Source of the DNA: Moheibacter stercoris
GTDB taxonomy: Bacteria > Bacteroidota > Bacteroidia > Flavobacteriales > Weeksellaceae
Assembly: GCF_040545805.1 (NCBI RefSeq)
Contig: NZ_JBEPMO010000001.1
Span: 382,673 to 446,672, forward strand
Length of the DNA: 64,000 bases
Direction: 5' to 3'
Positions 17,444 through 24,565 of the stretch are shown here, piece after piece (position 1 is the first letter of the stretch; every line of letters begins with the position of its first letter). A program made the translations under genes and the position numbers. The notes below the pieces were generated by a model. It saw only the letters and a program-made list of their open reading frames with translations, did no database searches and was not told the origin of the DNA.

Positions 17444-18466
17444 TTAATAATACGGATTGCTTCTCCAGTAGTTTCGACCTTGAATCAAACGGTCTAAATT
17501 GATGATCATTCCGAAATGCGTAGAATTGGCACCTCGATAATAATTGGCATGCGCAAAATCAAAGCGGAACGAACTAATTCGCAAACCAAATCCATAGGTC
17601 AATCCGGCAAAAGTTCGTTTATCATCAATTGCCAATTCATTTCCACGTTTGAAATTATAGCCTAAACGTAAATTGAATCCTCTTCCTGGAAATAATTCGG
17701 CTCCCATCGAAACGTGATCAATGAATTTTCGTCCAAATTTCGGTTCGTTTCCATTGTCATCAACTCCATAGGAAATATCAAATTTCTGTAAATCATGCAA
17801 AGTTAAACTCAATTCCAAAGGCACGTGTTCCAACCTATGAGACATTCCTAAATTAATTTGCAAAGGCATTTTTTCTTTCGTGCCTGCATAGGTTTGCAAT
17901 TGAAACCCTAAATTTCGAACAGCCAAAGAAACATTGGTATTATAGTCGATATCGTGGAAAACAATTCCGACATCAGCCGCAATGGCATGAGACGAATAAC
18001 TTTCAATTCTTGAATTGATGTATTTTGCACTTGCTCCAACGGTGAAAAAATCACTTAGATTCAAAGCGTATCCCAAGCTGATCATAGCGTCTTTCGCAGA
18101 GAAATCACCGGTTAAATTTCCATTTTCGTCTGCACCTCTGAAATCACCATAATCGATGTATTGAGCATTCAAGGAAAAGAATTCATCATCATCGTACTGA
18201 TAAACCCCAGAAAAGGTTCCAAATTTCACATCAGCCATATAACTAACGTAGTTCAATGCCACTTGCCCATGAGATTGTTCATTGGCCAAGGCTGGATTCC
18301 AATACGTCATATTGGGGTCTGCATCCCACATGGATTGAGCATTTCCACCCAAAGCTGCTTGACGCGGTGAAGTTGTGATGTTGACAAATTCGTAAACGCG
18401 TGTACCATCTTGGCCAAAGCCAAAGACAGTCAAGAATAAAAATACAAACGCAAGCTTTTTTGTCAT
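17444..18466 (-). CDS. porQ: Type IX secretion system protein PorQ
   Basis: PorQ is an outer-membrane beta-barrel of the type IX secretion machinery, thought to work with PorU/PorV/PorZ in attaching or releasing cargo. The protein has a signal peptide (VFLFLTVFGFGQ), then the PorQ opening TRVYEFVNITTSPRQAALGG with the WNPAL segment. A series of alternating barrel strands follows, ending DFAHANYYRGANSTHFGMIINL. The open frame extends 11 codons upstream, but the ATG at 18466 gives the standard signal peptide. A full promoter (TTG, 18 bases, TACTTTTG) ends four bases before that ATG, which supports this start and predicts a leaderless message. Confidence 0.93.
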   Translation of the reverse strand: MTKKLAFVFLFLTVFGFGQDGTRVYEFVNITTSPRQAALGGNAQSMWDADPNMTYWNPALANEQSHGQVALNYVSYMADVKFGTFSGVYQYDDDEFFSLNAQYIDYGDFRGADENGNLTGDFSAKDAMISLGYALNLSDFFTVGASAKYINSRIESYSSHAIAADVGIVFHDIDYNTNVSLAVRNLGFQLQTYAGTKEKMPLQINLGMSHRLEHVPLELSLTLHDLQKFDISYGVDDNGNEPKFGRKFIDHVSMGAELFPGRGFNLRLGYNFKRGNELAIDDKRTFAGLTYGFGLRISSFRFDFAHANYYRGANSTHFGMIINLDRLIQGRNYWRSNPYY

Positions 18467-18470
18467 CACG

Positions 18471-18499
18471 CAAAAGTAACAATAATGTACATAACGCAA
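18471..18499 (-). promoter_or_regulatory. Complete porQ promoter, leaderless spacing
   Basis: On the minus strand TTG (18497-18499) is followed by 18 bases and TACTTTTG (18471-18478), a full match to the Bacteroidota consensus. The start codon follows after four bases, so initiation would fall on or next to the ATG. Confidence 0.75.
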
Positions 18500-18651
18500 T
18501 AAGCCTTTTTTTCTTGTATGAAGAACATCTTTTAAGATAAGAAATTTTTTTCAAATTTCAAATGCTCCAAATCATTTCGTAAAACCAATCTTTTGAGGAA
18601 CTTAGAGCTAGAAAATAAAAAGATTAGTAAATCATTTAAAAGCAAATTGAT

Positions 18652-19068
18652 ATGAAACAAAGAGTTCCCGTTACTGAAATCATGACCAAAGATTTGGTAA
18701 AATTAGATCCAACCCAATCCTTGTACGATGCCGAAAAGTTATTCAACAAACACAGCATTCGACACATTCCAGTGGTAGAAGGAGATCGAGTTGTAGGAGT
18801 TATTAGCCGTTCCGATTTGTTGCGAATTAGTTATGCTGATTTAAATGAAAATGAAGAAACTGTTGATTCGGTTGTCTACGATATGTACACCCTTCCACAA
18901 GTAATGACGCGAGTTCCCGTAACGGTAGAATCTGACACAACCATCAAAGAAGTAGCTGAAATTTTATCCAAACAAAGTTTCCACTCCATTCCCGTAGTAG
19001 AACAAGGAAAATTAGTAGGAATTGTTACCACAACCGATTTGATTAATTATCTACTAGAACAATATTGA
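18652..19068 (+). CDS. CBS-domain pair protein
   Basis: This is a free-standing 138-residue protein made of two CBS motifs, residues about 6-60 (IMTKDLVKLDPTQSLYDAEKL, then HIPVVEGDRVVGVISRSDLL) and 80-138 (VMTRVPVTVESDTTIKEVAEIL, then SIPVVEQGKLVGIVTTTDLI). Such pairs bind adenosyl nucleotides and usually regulate partner enzymes or transporters. The partner is not evident from the neighbours. The gene is monocistronic, ending at its own terminator before the convergent alaS. Confidence 0.9.
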   Translation: MKQRVPVTEIMTKDLVKLDPTQSLYDAEKLFNKHSIRHIPVVEGDRVVGVISRSDLLRISYADLNENEETVDSVVYDMYTLPQVMTRVPVTVESDTTIKEVAEILSKQSFHSIPVVEQGKLVGIVTTTDLINYLLEQY

Positions 19069-19096
19069 GTATAGTGTGAATCTCTTTATAGAGTTG

Positions 19097-19133
19097 CTCC
19101 GTTGAGTTTATTAGTTTCTCAGCGGAGTTTTTT
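19097..19133 (+). terminator. Terminator of the CBS gene
   Basis: CTCCGTTGAG pairs with CTCAGCGGAG (one wobble) and is followed by six T. Confidence 0.85.
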
Positions 19134-19143
19134 GTGCAATAAA

Positions 19144-19176
19144 AACCCTGTCAAAGTTCAAAACTCTGACAGGGTT
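19144..19176 (-). terminator. Palindromic element acting as alaS terminator
   Basis: AACCCTGTCAAAGTT and its near-complement (15-base arms, one mismatch) surround a CAA centre. In the alaS direction the hairpin is followed by TTTTTATT, so it can act as the alaS terminator. It also belongs to the CCCTGTnA palindrome family seen at 8731-8759. Confidence 0.75.
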
Positions 19177-19203
19177 GTTCTATCTTTAACTTGAAACCAA
19201 GTA

Positions 19204-21810
19204 TTAAATCAATCCTTTTGCTTTTTCCAAAGCTCTATCCAATCCAGAGACATCTTTTCCTCCGGCAGTAGCAAAGAAAGCTTGTCCGCCGCCGCCACCT
19301 TGGATTTCTTTTCCTAATTCGCGAACGATTTGACCCGCGTTCAATCCTTTGCTTTCAACCAATTCATCTGAAATTGAAACCGTGATCGATGGTTTTCCGT
19401 CGGCATCTGAAGCCACAACCAACAAAACATTTTCCAATTCTTTTCTCAATGGGAAAGCAATTTGTTTAATGGCGTTGGCATCCAAACTTGTACGAACCGC
19501 CAAGAAATTCACACCATTGATGTTTTGGAAGGCTTTTTTCCAGTTTTCTTTTTCGGAATTCGCTTGTTGCAACACAAATTTTTCCAATTGCGCTTTAAGG
19601 TCTTTGTTTTCATCGACCAATTTTTGAACCGCATCAATCGGATCAGCCGGATTTTTCAATTCCGCTAAAATCTGGTTGTATTTTGTAAAGGTTTCTTTCA
19701 ATTCTTCAATCGCAGCAAGTCCCGTAGTCGCTTCGATTCGACGAATTCCCGCCGCACTAGAACTTTCGCTTTGCAATTTGAACATGATAACATCTGCCGT
19801 GTTTTGAACGTGCGTTCCACCACATAATTCGATCGAATCACCAAATTTGATCATTCGAACAACATCACCATATTTTTCACCGAACAAAGCCATTGCGCCT
19901 TCTTCCAAAGCCTTTTTGAAAGGAACCGAACGTTTTTCTTCTAATGGAATTCTTTCCACAATGCGCATATTCACCAAACGAAGAACTTCTTTGATTTCTT
20001 CGTCGGTCATTTTATTGAAGTGCGAAAAATCAAAACGCAAATAATCTGGACCTACATACGAACCTTTTTGTTCCACGTGCGTACCTAAAACTTCACGCAA
20101 AGCTTGGTGTAACAAATGCGTTGCGGTGTGGTTACGCATGATGTGATTTCTACGCTCCACATCTACTTGTGCATGAAAACTTGCATTCAAGTTCGAAGGC
20201 AATTCCGTTGTGAAATGAACGATTAAGTTATTTTCCTTTTTGGTATTGACAATTTCAATTTTCTCAAATTCACTTTCGATCCATCCGGAATCACCAACTT
20301 GTCCACCGCTTTCTGCGTAGAAAGGAGTCGCTTGGAAAACCAATTGATAAAAAGTTCCGGTTTTATTTTCGACTTGACGGTAACGCGTGATTTTCACGTC
20401 AGCTTCCATATAATCGTATCCAATGAATTCTTCGGTTGCATCCTCCATCAAAATCGTCCAGTCAGAAGCTGAAAAAGAAGTCGCCGATTTGGAACGTTGC
20501 TTTTGCTTCTCCATTTCTGCTTCGAATCCTTTTTCGTCAATCGTCAAATTCTTCTCTTCGGCAATGATTCTAGACAAATCTGCAGGAAATCCAAATGTAT
20601 CATACAATTCAAATACGACATCACCTGGAATTTCTTTGATATCTGAATTGTTTTGAATGAAATTATCCAAACGAACCAAACCTTGTTCGATAGTACGTAA
20701 GAAATTCGTTTCTTCCTCTTTAATAACTTCGGTTACCAATTGTCCTTGTTTTTCCAATTCTGGGAAGAATTCGCCCATTTGATCTCTGAAAATTGGAATT
20801 AATTTATAGATGAAGGCTTCATTCAAACCCAAAAATCGGTAGCCATAACTGATGGCACGACGTAAAATTCGGCGAATTACATATCCAGCACCTGTGTTTG
20901 AAGGCAATTGTCCGTCGGCAATCACAAAAGAAACCGCACGTAAATGATCCACCACCACGCGGAAGGCAATATCGGTCGCTTCAGCAGCACCATATTTTTT
21001 TCCTGAAATTTTTTCCAATTCAGCAATCAAAGGTTGGAAAATGTCGGTATCGTAATTCGAAGTTTTTCCTTGTAAAACCATCGCCAAACGTTCAAATCCC
21101 ATTCCCGTATCGATGCTTTTCGCAGGTAAAATTTCCAAAGAACCATCGGCTTTGCGCAAATACTCCATAAAAACCAAGTTCCAAACTTCAATTACTTGCG
21201 GATGGTCCATATTGACCAAATCTTTCCCAGGAACTTTTGCTTTTTCTTCTGCCGAACGTATGTCCACATGGATTTCCGAACAAGGACCACAAGGACCCGT
21301 CTCACCCATTTCCCAGAAGTTATCTTTTTTATTTCCAAACAAAATACGGTCTTTGGCAACGTGCGCTTTCCAAAGCTCCAACGCTTCATTATCCTGCGCC
21401 GTTCCATCTTTTTGATCACCTTCAAAAACCGTTACGTACAGATTTTCCTTAGGAATTTTGTACACTTCCGTCAACAATTCCCAAGCCCAATCAATCGCTT
21501 CTTTCTTGAAATAATCGCCAAAAGACCAGTTTCCCAACATTTCAAACATGGTGTGGTGGTAAGTATCTTTCCCCACATCGTCCAAATCGTTATGTTTTCC
21601 AGAAACACGTAAACATTTCTGCGTATCGGCAATACGTTGAGATGTTGGTTTTTTATATCCCAAGAAGAAATCTTTGAATTGCGCCATCCCCGAATTATTG
21701 AACATCAACGTCGGGTCATCCTTCAAAACGATTGGCGCAGAAGGGACGATTAAATGTTGTTTGTTTTCAAAGAATTCTAAAAATTGTTTACGTATTTGTT
21801 TGGAGTCCAT
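19204..21810 (-). CDS. alaS: Alanine-tRNA ligase
   Basis: AlaRS charges tRNA-Ala and clears mischarged Ser/Gly. At 868 residues it is full length. The catalytic core shows HHTMFEMLGNWSFGDY (about 85-100) and TGMGFERLAMVLQG. The editing domain has the zinc-type ligands HTATH and CGGTH. The C-terminal C-Ala domain carries the glycine run GGGGGQAFFATAGGKD. A -7 element lies at 21881-21888 and the hairpin at 19144-19176 is the likely terminator. It diverges from the M23 peptidase-MerR pair, an arrangement I have seen conserved in Flavobacteriia. Confidence 0.98.
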   Translation of the reverse strand: MDSKQIRKQFLEFFENKQHLIVPSAPIVLKDDPTLMFNNSGMAQFKDFFLGYKKPTSQRIADTQKCLRVSGKHNDLDDVGKDTYHHTMFEMLGNWSFGDYFKKEAIDWAWELLTEVYKIPKENLYVTVFEGDQKDGTAQDNEALELWKAHVAKDRILFGNKKDNFWEMGETGPCGPCSEIHVDIRSAEEKAKVPGKDLVNMDHPQVIEVWNLVFMEYLRKADGSLEILPAKSIDTGMGFERLAMVLQGKTSNYDTDIFQPLIAELEKISGKKYGAAEATDIAFRVVVDHLRAVSFVIADGQLPSNTGAGYVIRRILRRAISYGYRFLGLNEAFIYKLIPIFRDQMGEFFPELEKQGQLVTEVIKEEETNFLRTIEQGLVRLDNFIQNNSDIKEIPGDVVFELYDTFGFPADLSRIIAEEKNLTIDEKGFEAEMEKQKQRSKSATSFSASDWTILMEDATEEFIGYDYMEADVKITRYRQVENKTGTFYQLVFQATPFYAESGGQVGDSGWIESEFEKIEIVNTKKENNLIVHFTTELPSNLNASFHAQVDVERRNHIMRNHTATHLLHQALREVLGTHVEQKGSYVGPDYLRFDFSHFNKMTDEEIKEVLRLVNMRIVERIPLEEKRSVPFKKALEEGAMALFGEKYGDVVRMIKFGDSIELCGGTHVQNTADVIMFKLQSESSSAAGIRRIEATTGLAAIEELKETFTKYNQILAELKNPADPIDAVQKLVDENKDLKAQLEKFVLQQANSEKENWKKAFQNINGVNFLAVRTSLDANAIKQIAFPLRKELENVLLVVASDADGKPSITVSISDELVESKGLNAGQIVRELGKEIQGGGGGQAFFATAGGKDVSGLDRALEKAKGLI

Positions 21811-21880
21811 TTAATTAAATTTATTTTACCATTTCGTTAACAACAACGGGGTTATTTTTTCCGTTATTTTGTCGAGCACA

Positions 21881-21888
21881 CAAAGATA
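21881..21888 (-). promoter_or_regulatory. -7 element for alaS
   Basis: The minus strand reads TATCTTTG, a full match to TAnnTTTG, about 70 bases before the alaS ATG. No TTG is seen at -33. Confidence 0.45.
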
Positions 21889-21906
21889 ATAATTACACTT
21901 GTAAGA

Positions 21907-22875
21907 ATGGGGGAAAAAAAATACAAATACAACGCACAAACCACCACCTTAAAACCTATTAAAAATAAAGGATTACGTAAAATTCGTAACCTAATTGCTT
22001 TTTTGATTGTAACCGCTTTTTTCGGAATCATATCCGGATTCATTTTCAGCAGTAAATTCAATACGCCAGAAGAAAACACTTTGGCTGCAGAGTTAAAAGA
22101 AATGAAATTTCAATACGAATTGTTAAATAAAAAAGTCAAACAATCCCAAGAAGTTTTAAGTCAAATCGAAAATCGCGATAACAATATATACCGTAGTTAT
22201 TTTGAATTGGATCCGATTCCAGAAGATGTTCGTAAAGCAGGATTTGGTGGAGTCAATCGCTATTCAAAATTTACCGATTGGACCTATGGAGATTTGGTGA
22301 CAGATGTTGCCAAAAATATTGACATTTTGAACAAGCAAATGGTGATTCAATCCAAATCATTGGATGAAGTAGTCATCAGTGCAAAAGAAAAAGACAAAAT
22401 GTTGCGTCATTTACCCGCAATTCAACCAGTTGCTAATAAAGATTTAACGCGTTTGGCTTCTGGATTTGGTATGCGTATGCATCCGATTTTAAAAATCAGT
22501 AAAATGCATGCTGGAACTGACTTTTCAGCACATGTTGGAACGCCAATTTATGCAACCGGAGATGGGAAAGTAAAACTTTCTGGACGTGAAGGCGGATACG
22601 GAAATTTGGTCATTATCAACCATGGATACGGATTTGAAACCCTGTATGCGCATATGCAAAAATCAAATGTTCGTACAGGTCAATCTGTGAAAAGAGGTGA
22701 CATTATTGGATATGTTGGAAATACAGGACTTTCGACGGGTCCGCATTTACATTATGAAATCCACAAAGACGGTAAGCCGATTGATCCAGTAACTTATTTT
22801 TATCAGGATGTAAGTCCAGATGAATTCAAAATTTTGCTTGACAAGTCTCAACAAATGTCTGTATCTTTGGATTAA
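21907..22875 (+). CDS. M23 family metallopeptidase (LytM type)
   Basis: Proteins of this family cleave peptide cross-links in peptidoglycan or act as inactive activators of amidases. This one is membrane-anchored: a basic N-terminus, one transmembrane helix at about 28-48, then a coiled-coil-like segment (about 60-90). The C-terminal LytM domain carries RMHPIL, HAGTDF (zinc His and Asp) and GPHLHYE (the HxH pair), so all zinc ligands are present and activity is likely. The stop overlaps the ATG of the MerR gene by one base. Confidence 0.93.
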   Translation: MGEKKYKYNAQTTTLKPIKNKGLRKIRNLIAFLIVTAFFGIISGFIFSSKFNTPEENTLAAELKEMKFQYELLNKKVKQSQEVLSQIENRDNNIYRSYFELDPIPEDVRKAGFGGVNRYSKFTDWTYGDLVTDVAKNIDILNKQMVIQSKSLDEVVISAKEKDKMLRHLPAIQPVANKDLTRLASGFGMRMHPILKISKMHAGTDFSAHVGTPIYATGDGKVKLSGREGGYGNLVIINHGYGFETLYAHMQKSNVRTGQSVKRGDIIGYVGNTGLSTGPHLHYEIHKDGKPIDPVTYFYQDVSPDEFKILLDKSQQMSVSLD

Positions 22876-23216
22876 TGCAAATTGAACTACCAGATAAACT
22901 TTATTATAGCATCGGCGAAGTAGCCAAAGCATTCAATGTGAACGCTTCATTGCTGCGTTTTTGGGAAAAAGAATTCGATGTGATTTCGCCTAAAAAAAAT
23001 AAAAAAGGAAATCGTTACTTCACACCCGAGGACATCAAAAACCTCAAATTAATTTATCATTTGGTCAAAGAAAGAGGCTATACATTAGAAGGAGCAAAGG
23101 TTGCATTGCAAGAAAAAGTAACCATTAAACATGACGTAGAGCTGATTTCACGTATGGAATACATACGCGCAGAATTGGTGAAACTCAAAGAAAGCTTCGA
23201 TTCAGAAGAAATCTAA
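22875..23216 (+). CDS. MerR family transcriptional regulator
   Basis: This is a short 113-residue MerR protein: YSIGEVAKAFNVNASLLRFWEKEFDVI is the winged helix-turn-helix, and RYFTPEDIKNLKLIYHLVKERGYTLEGAK completes the DNA-binding domain. After about residue 80 there is a helix of the dimerisation type (LISRMEYIRAELVKLKESF) but no metal-binding cysteines and no effector domain. It is translationally coupled to the peptidase gene (TAATG), so the two products probably serve one envelope process. Targets are unknown. Confidence 0.92.
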   Translation: MQIELPDKLYYSIGEVAKAFNVNASLLRFWEKEFDVISPKKNKKGNRYFTPEDIKNLKLIYHLVKERGYTLEGAKVALQEKVTIKHDVELISRMEYIRAELVKLKESFDSEEI

Positions 23217-23230
23217 TTCATAATTTTTTT

Positions 23231-23373
23231 GGGGCGTGACCCCACCGCTCCATTGCACTCCGCGATGGCGTCGGGCTATCCGCTTCAATCTTTTTTGTGC
23301 CATGCTGTGCTTTGCTTGTCCGTCGATAGAGAATCGAAGCACAAAAAAGGATTTTCTCTTCTATCCCTCACGC
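23231..23373 (+). repeat. Structured dispersed element, copy C
   Basis: It starts GGGGCGTGACCCCACCGC and continues with GGCGTCGGGCTATCCGCTTC. A long hairpin follows in which AATCTTTTTTGTGC (23287-23300) pairs with GCACAAAAAAGGATT (23339-23353). It ends CTATCCCTCACGC. The terminal GCGTG and CACGC are complementary and would close the whole element. Confidence 0.8.
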
Positions 23374-23394
23374 ATTTTAACGTAGAAAGTTCAA

Positions 23395-23525
23395 CGAGAC
23401 CTCAGAGAGGTTCAAATAGCTGTAATTAGAATAAGTTTCAACGCCAACACGACTTCGGAGAAGTCAAATAGCTGTAACTAGAATAAGATTCACGACCAAA
23501 CCGACTTCGGAGAAGTCGTATAGTC
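23395..23525 (+). repeat. Tandem hairpin repeats, three units of 52-53 bp
   Basis: Hairpins GACCTC-AGA-GAGGTT (23398-23412), GACTTC-GGA-GAAGTC (23451-23465) and the same again (23503-23517) are spaced 53 and 52 bases apart. The linkers contain a shared AAATAGCTGTAA(T/C)TAGAATAAG. The linkers are homologous, so this is not a CRISPR. Confidence 0.85.
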
Positions 23526-23602
23526 CTCCCACATCCAACCTCCCACTTCCATCTTCCTACTTCGAGCTTCCTACTCCCAACTTCCCTCTTCCCACAAGAA
23601 AA

Positions 23603-24388
23603 CTACCCTCTATTCTTCACCTGTATGCTATATACTATATCTCTTGCTGTACTTCTGGGCATAATTCGAGGAAGGAAAGCCAAAAATTTACAAGAAGCAG
23701 ATGGTAGGCAAACAATTTTGCCTTTTCTCATTTTTTGAATTCCATATTGAGCAACTTGTCGAGGATCGCTATTCATCGATTTGATTTTCGCTTCTTTATT
23801 GGCCGAAACATTCTTACGGAAATTGGTATTAACTACTCCTGGACAAAGTACACTTATTCTTACTTTTGAGCCCTTATTCTCTCGGGCAATGGCTTCGGTA
23901 AACGAAATCAAAAATGCTTTGGTCGAATAATATATTGACATCAAAGGCCCTGGTTGAAATCCAGCTAAAGAAGAAACGTTCAAAATTTCTCCTTCATTTT
24001 TTTGAAGCATATCTTTCAAGAATAATTTCGTCAAGGCAATCGGTGTCAATACATGTACTCCTGCCATGTTCAATTCAGCGGTCAAATCGGTTTCAGAAAA
24101 ATTTCCAAAAACACCAAAACCAGCATTGTTAATCAAACCATAAACATTTAGATTATGTGAAATGGTGAAATCGTAAATTTCTTGAGACGAATGAACCAAG
24201 GATAAATCTTTGACTAATATTTCGATGTGGATATCGTGGAGACTTTGGAGATTTTCAGCGGTTTCTCGCAACATTTTTTCATTGATGTCTACAAGAATTA
24301 ACGACAAACCTTCTTCAGCATAAAGTTTCGCAAATTCTTTCCCCAATCCCGAGGCGGCACCTGTGATTATGATGTATTTTGTTTTGAT
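23603..24388 (-). CDS. Short-chain dehydrogenase/reductase without a canonical start codon
   Basis: This is a classical SDR: the NAD(P) glycine motif TGAASGLG, then LINNAGFG, the catalytic serine in LNVSSLAG and the YxxxK pair in YYSTKAFL, followed by CPGVVNT. The substrate is not predictable. The oddity is the start. Family proteins begin a few residues before the glycine motif, but between the in-frame TGA at 24428-24430 and TGAASGLG there is no ATG, GTG or TTG. The codon in the expected place is ATC (24386-24388), followed by AAA ACA AAA TAC. The first permitted codon is the TTG at 24346, which would delete the cofactor motif. I therefore drew the gene from the ATC. A -7-like TAGGTTTG at 24429-24436 lies upstream. 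Confidence 0.75.
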   Translation of the reverse strand: MKTKYIIITGAASGLGKEFAKLYAEEGLSLILVDINEKMLRETAENLQSLHDIHIEILVKDLSLVHSSQEIYDFTISHNLNVYGLINNAGFGVFGNFSETDLTAELNMAGVHVLTPIALTKLFLKDMLQKNEGEILNVSSLAGFQPGPLMSIYYSTKAFLISFTEAIARENKGSKVRISVLCPGVVNTNFRKNVSANKEAKIKSMNSDPRQVAQYGIQKMRKGKIVCLPSASCKFLAFLPRIMPRSTARDIVYSIQVKNRG

Positions 24389-24428
24389 AGGATGTTGATT
24401 TTGTGTTAAATATAGAAAAATCTTTATT

Positions 24429-24436
24429 CAAACCTA
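24429..24436 (-). promoter_or_regulatory. -7 element upstream of the SDR
   Basis: The minus strand reads TAGGTTTG, a full consensus match. A start of transcription near 24422 would keep the whole glycine motif in the message, including the ATC codon proposed as start. Confidence 0.4.
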
Positions 24437-24565
24437 CCTTAACTTGTGGAAATTTTCTGAAATTGACACTTTATTAAATTGCCCTTTGTTTATAAATACC
24501 TGACCAAATTTTGCCTTAAAATTCGTAACTTTCAACCTTTATTCAAGTCCAAAATTTAGCTGCGT

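Larger units (their letters stand above)
23217..23602. other. Repeat-filled gap between merR and the SDR gene
   Basis: No gene is supported here. The gap holds copy C of the structured element, a three-unit tandem hairpin array, and a pyrimidine-rich stretch with repeated CTTCC/CTCCC motifs at about 23524-23595 that leads into the SDR stop codon. Confidence 0.65.

Noticed and set aside
23395..23525. CRISPR-like spacing of hairpins
   Set aside because: Only three units, with homologous linkers in place of unique spacers, repeats too short, and no cas gene in the window.
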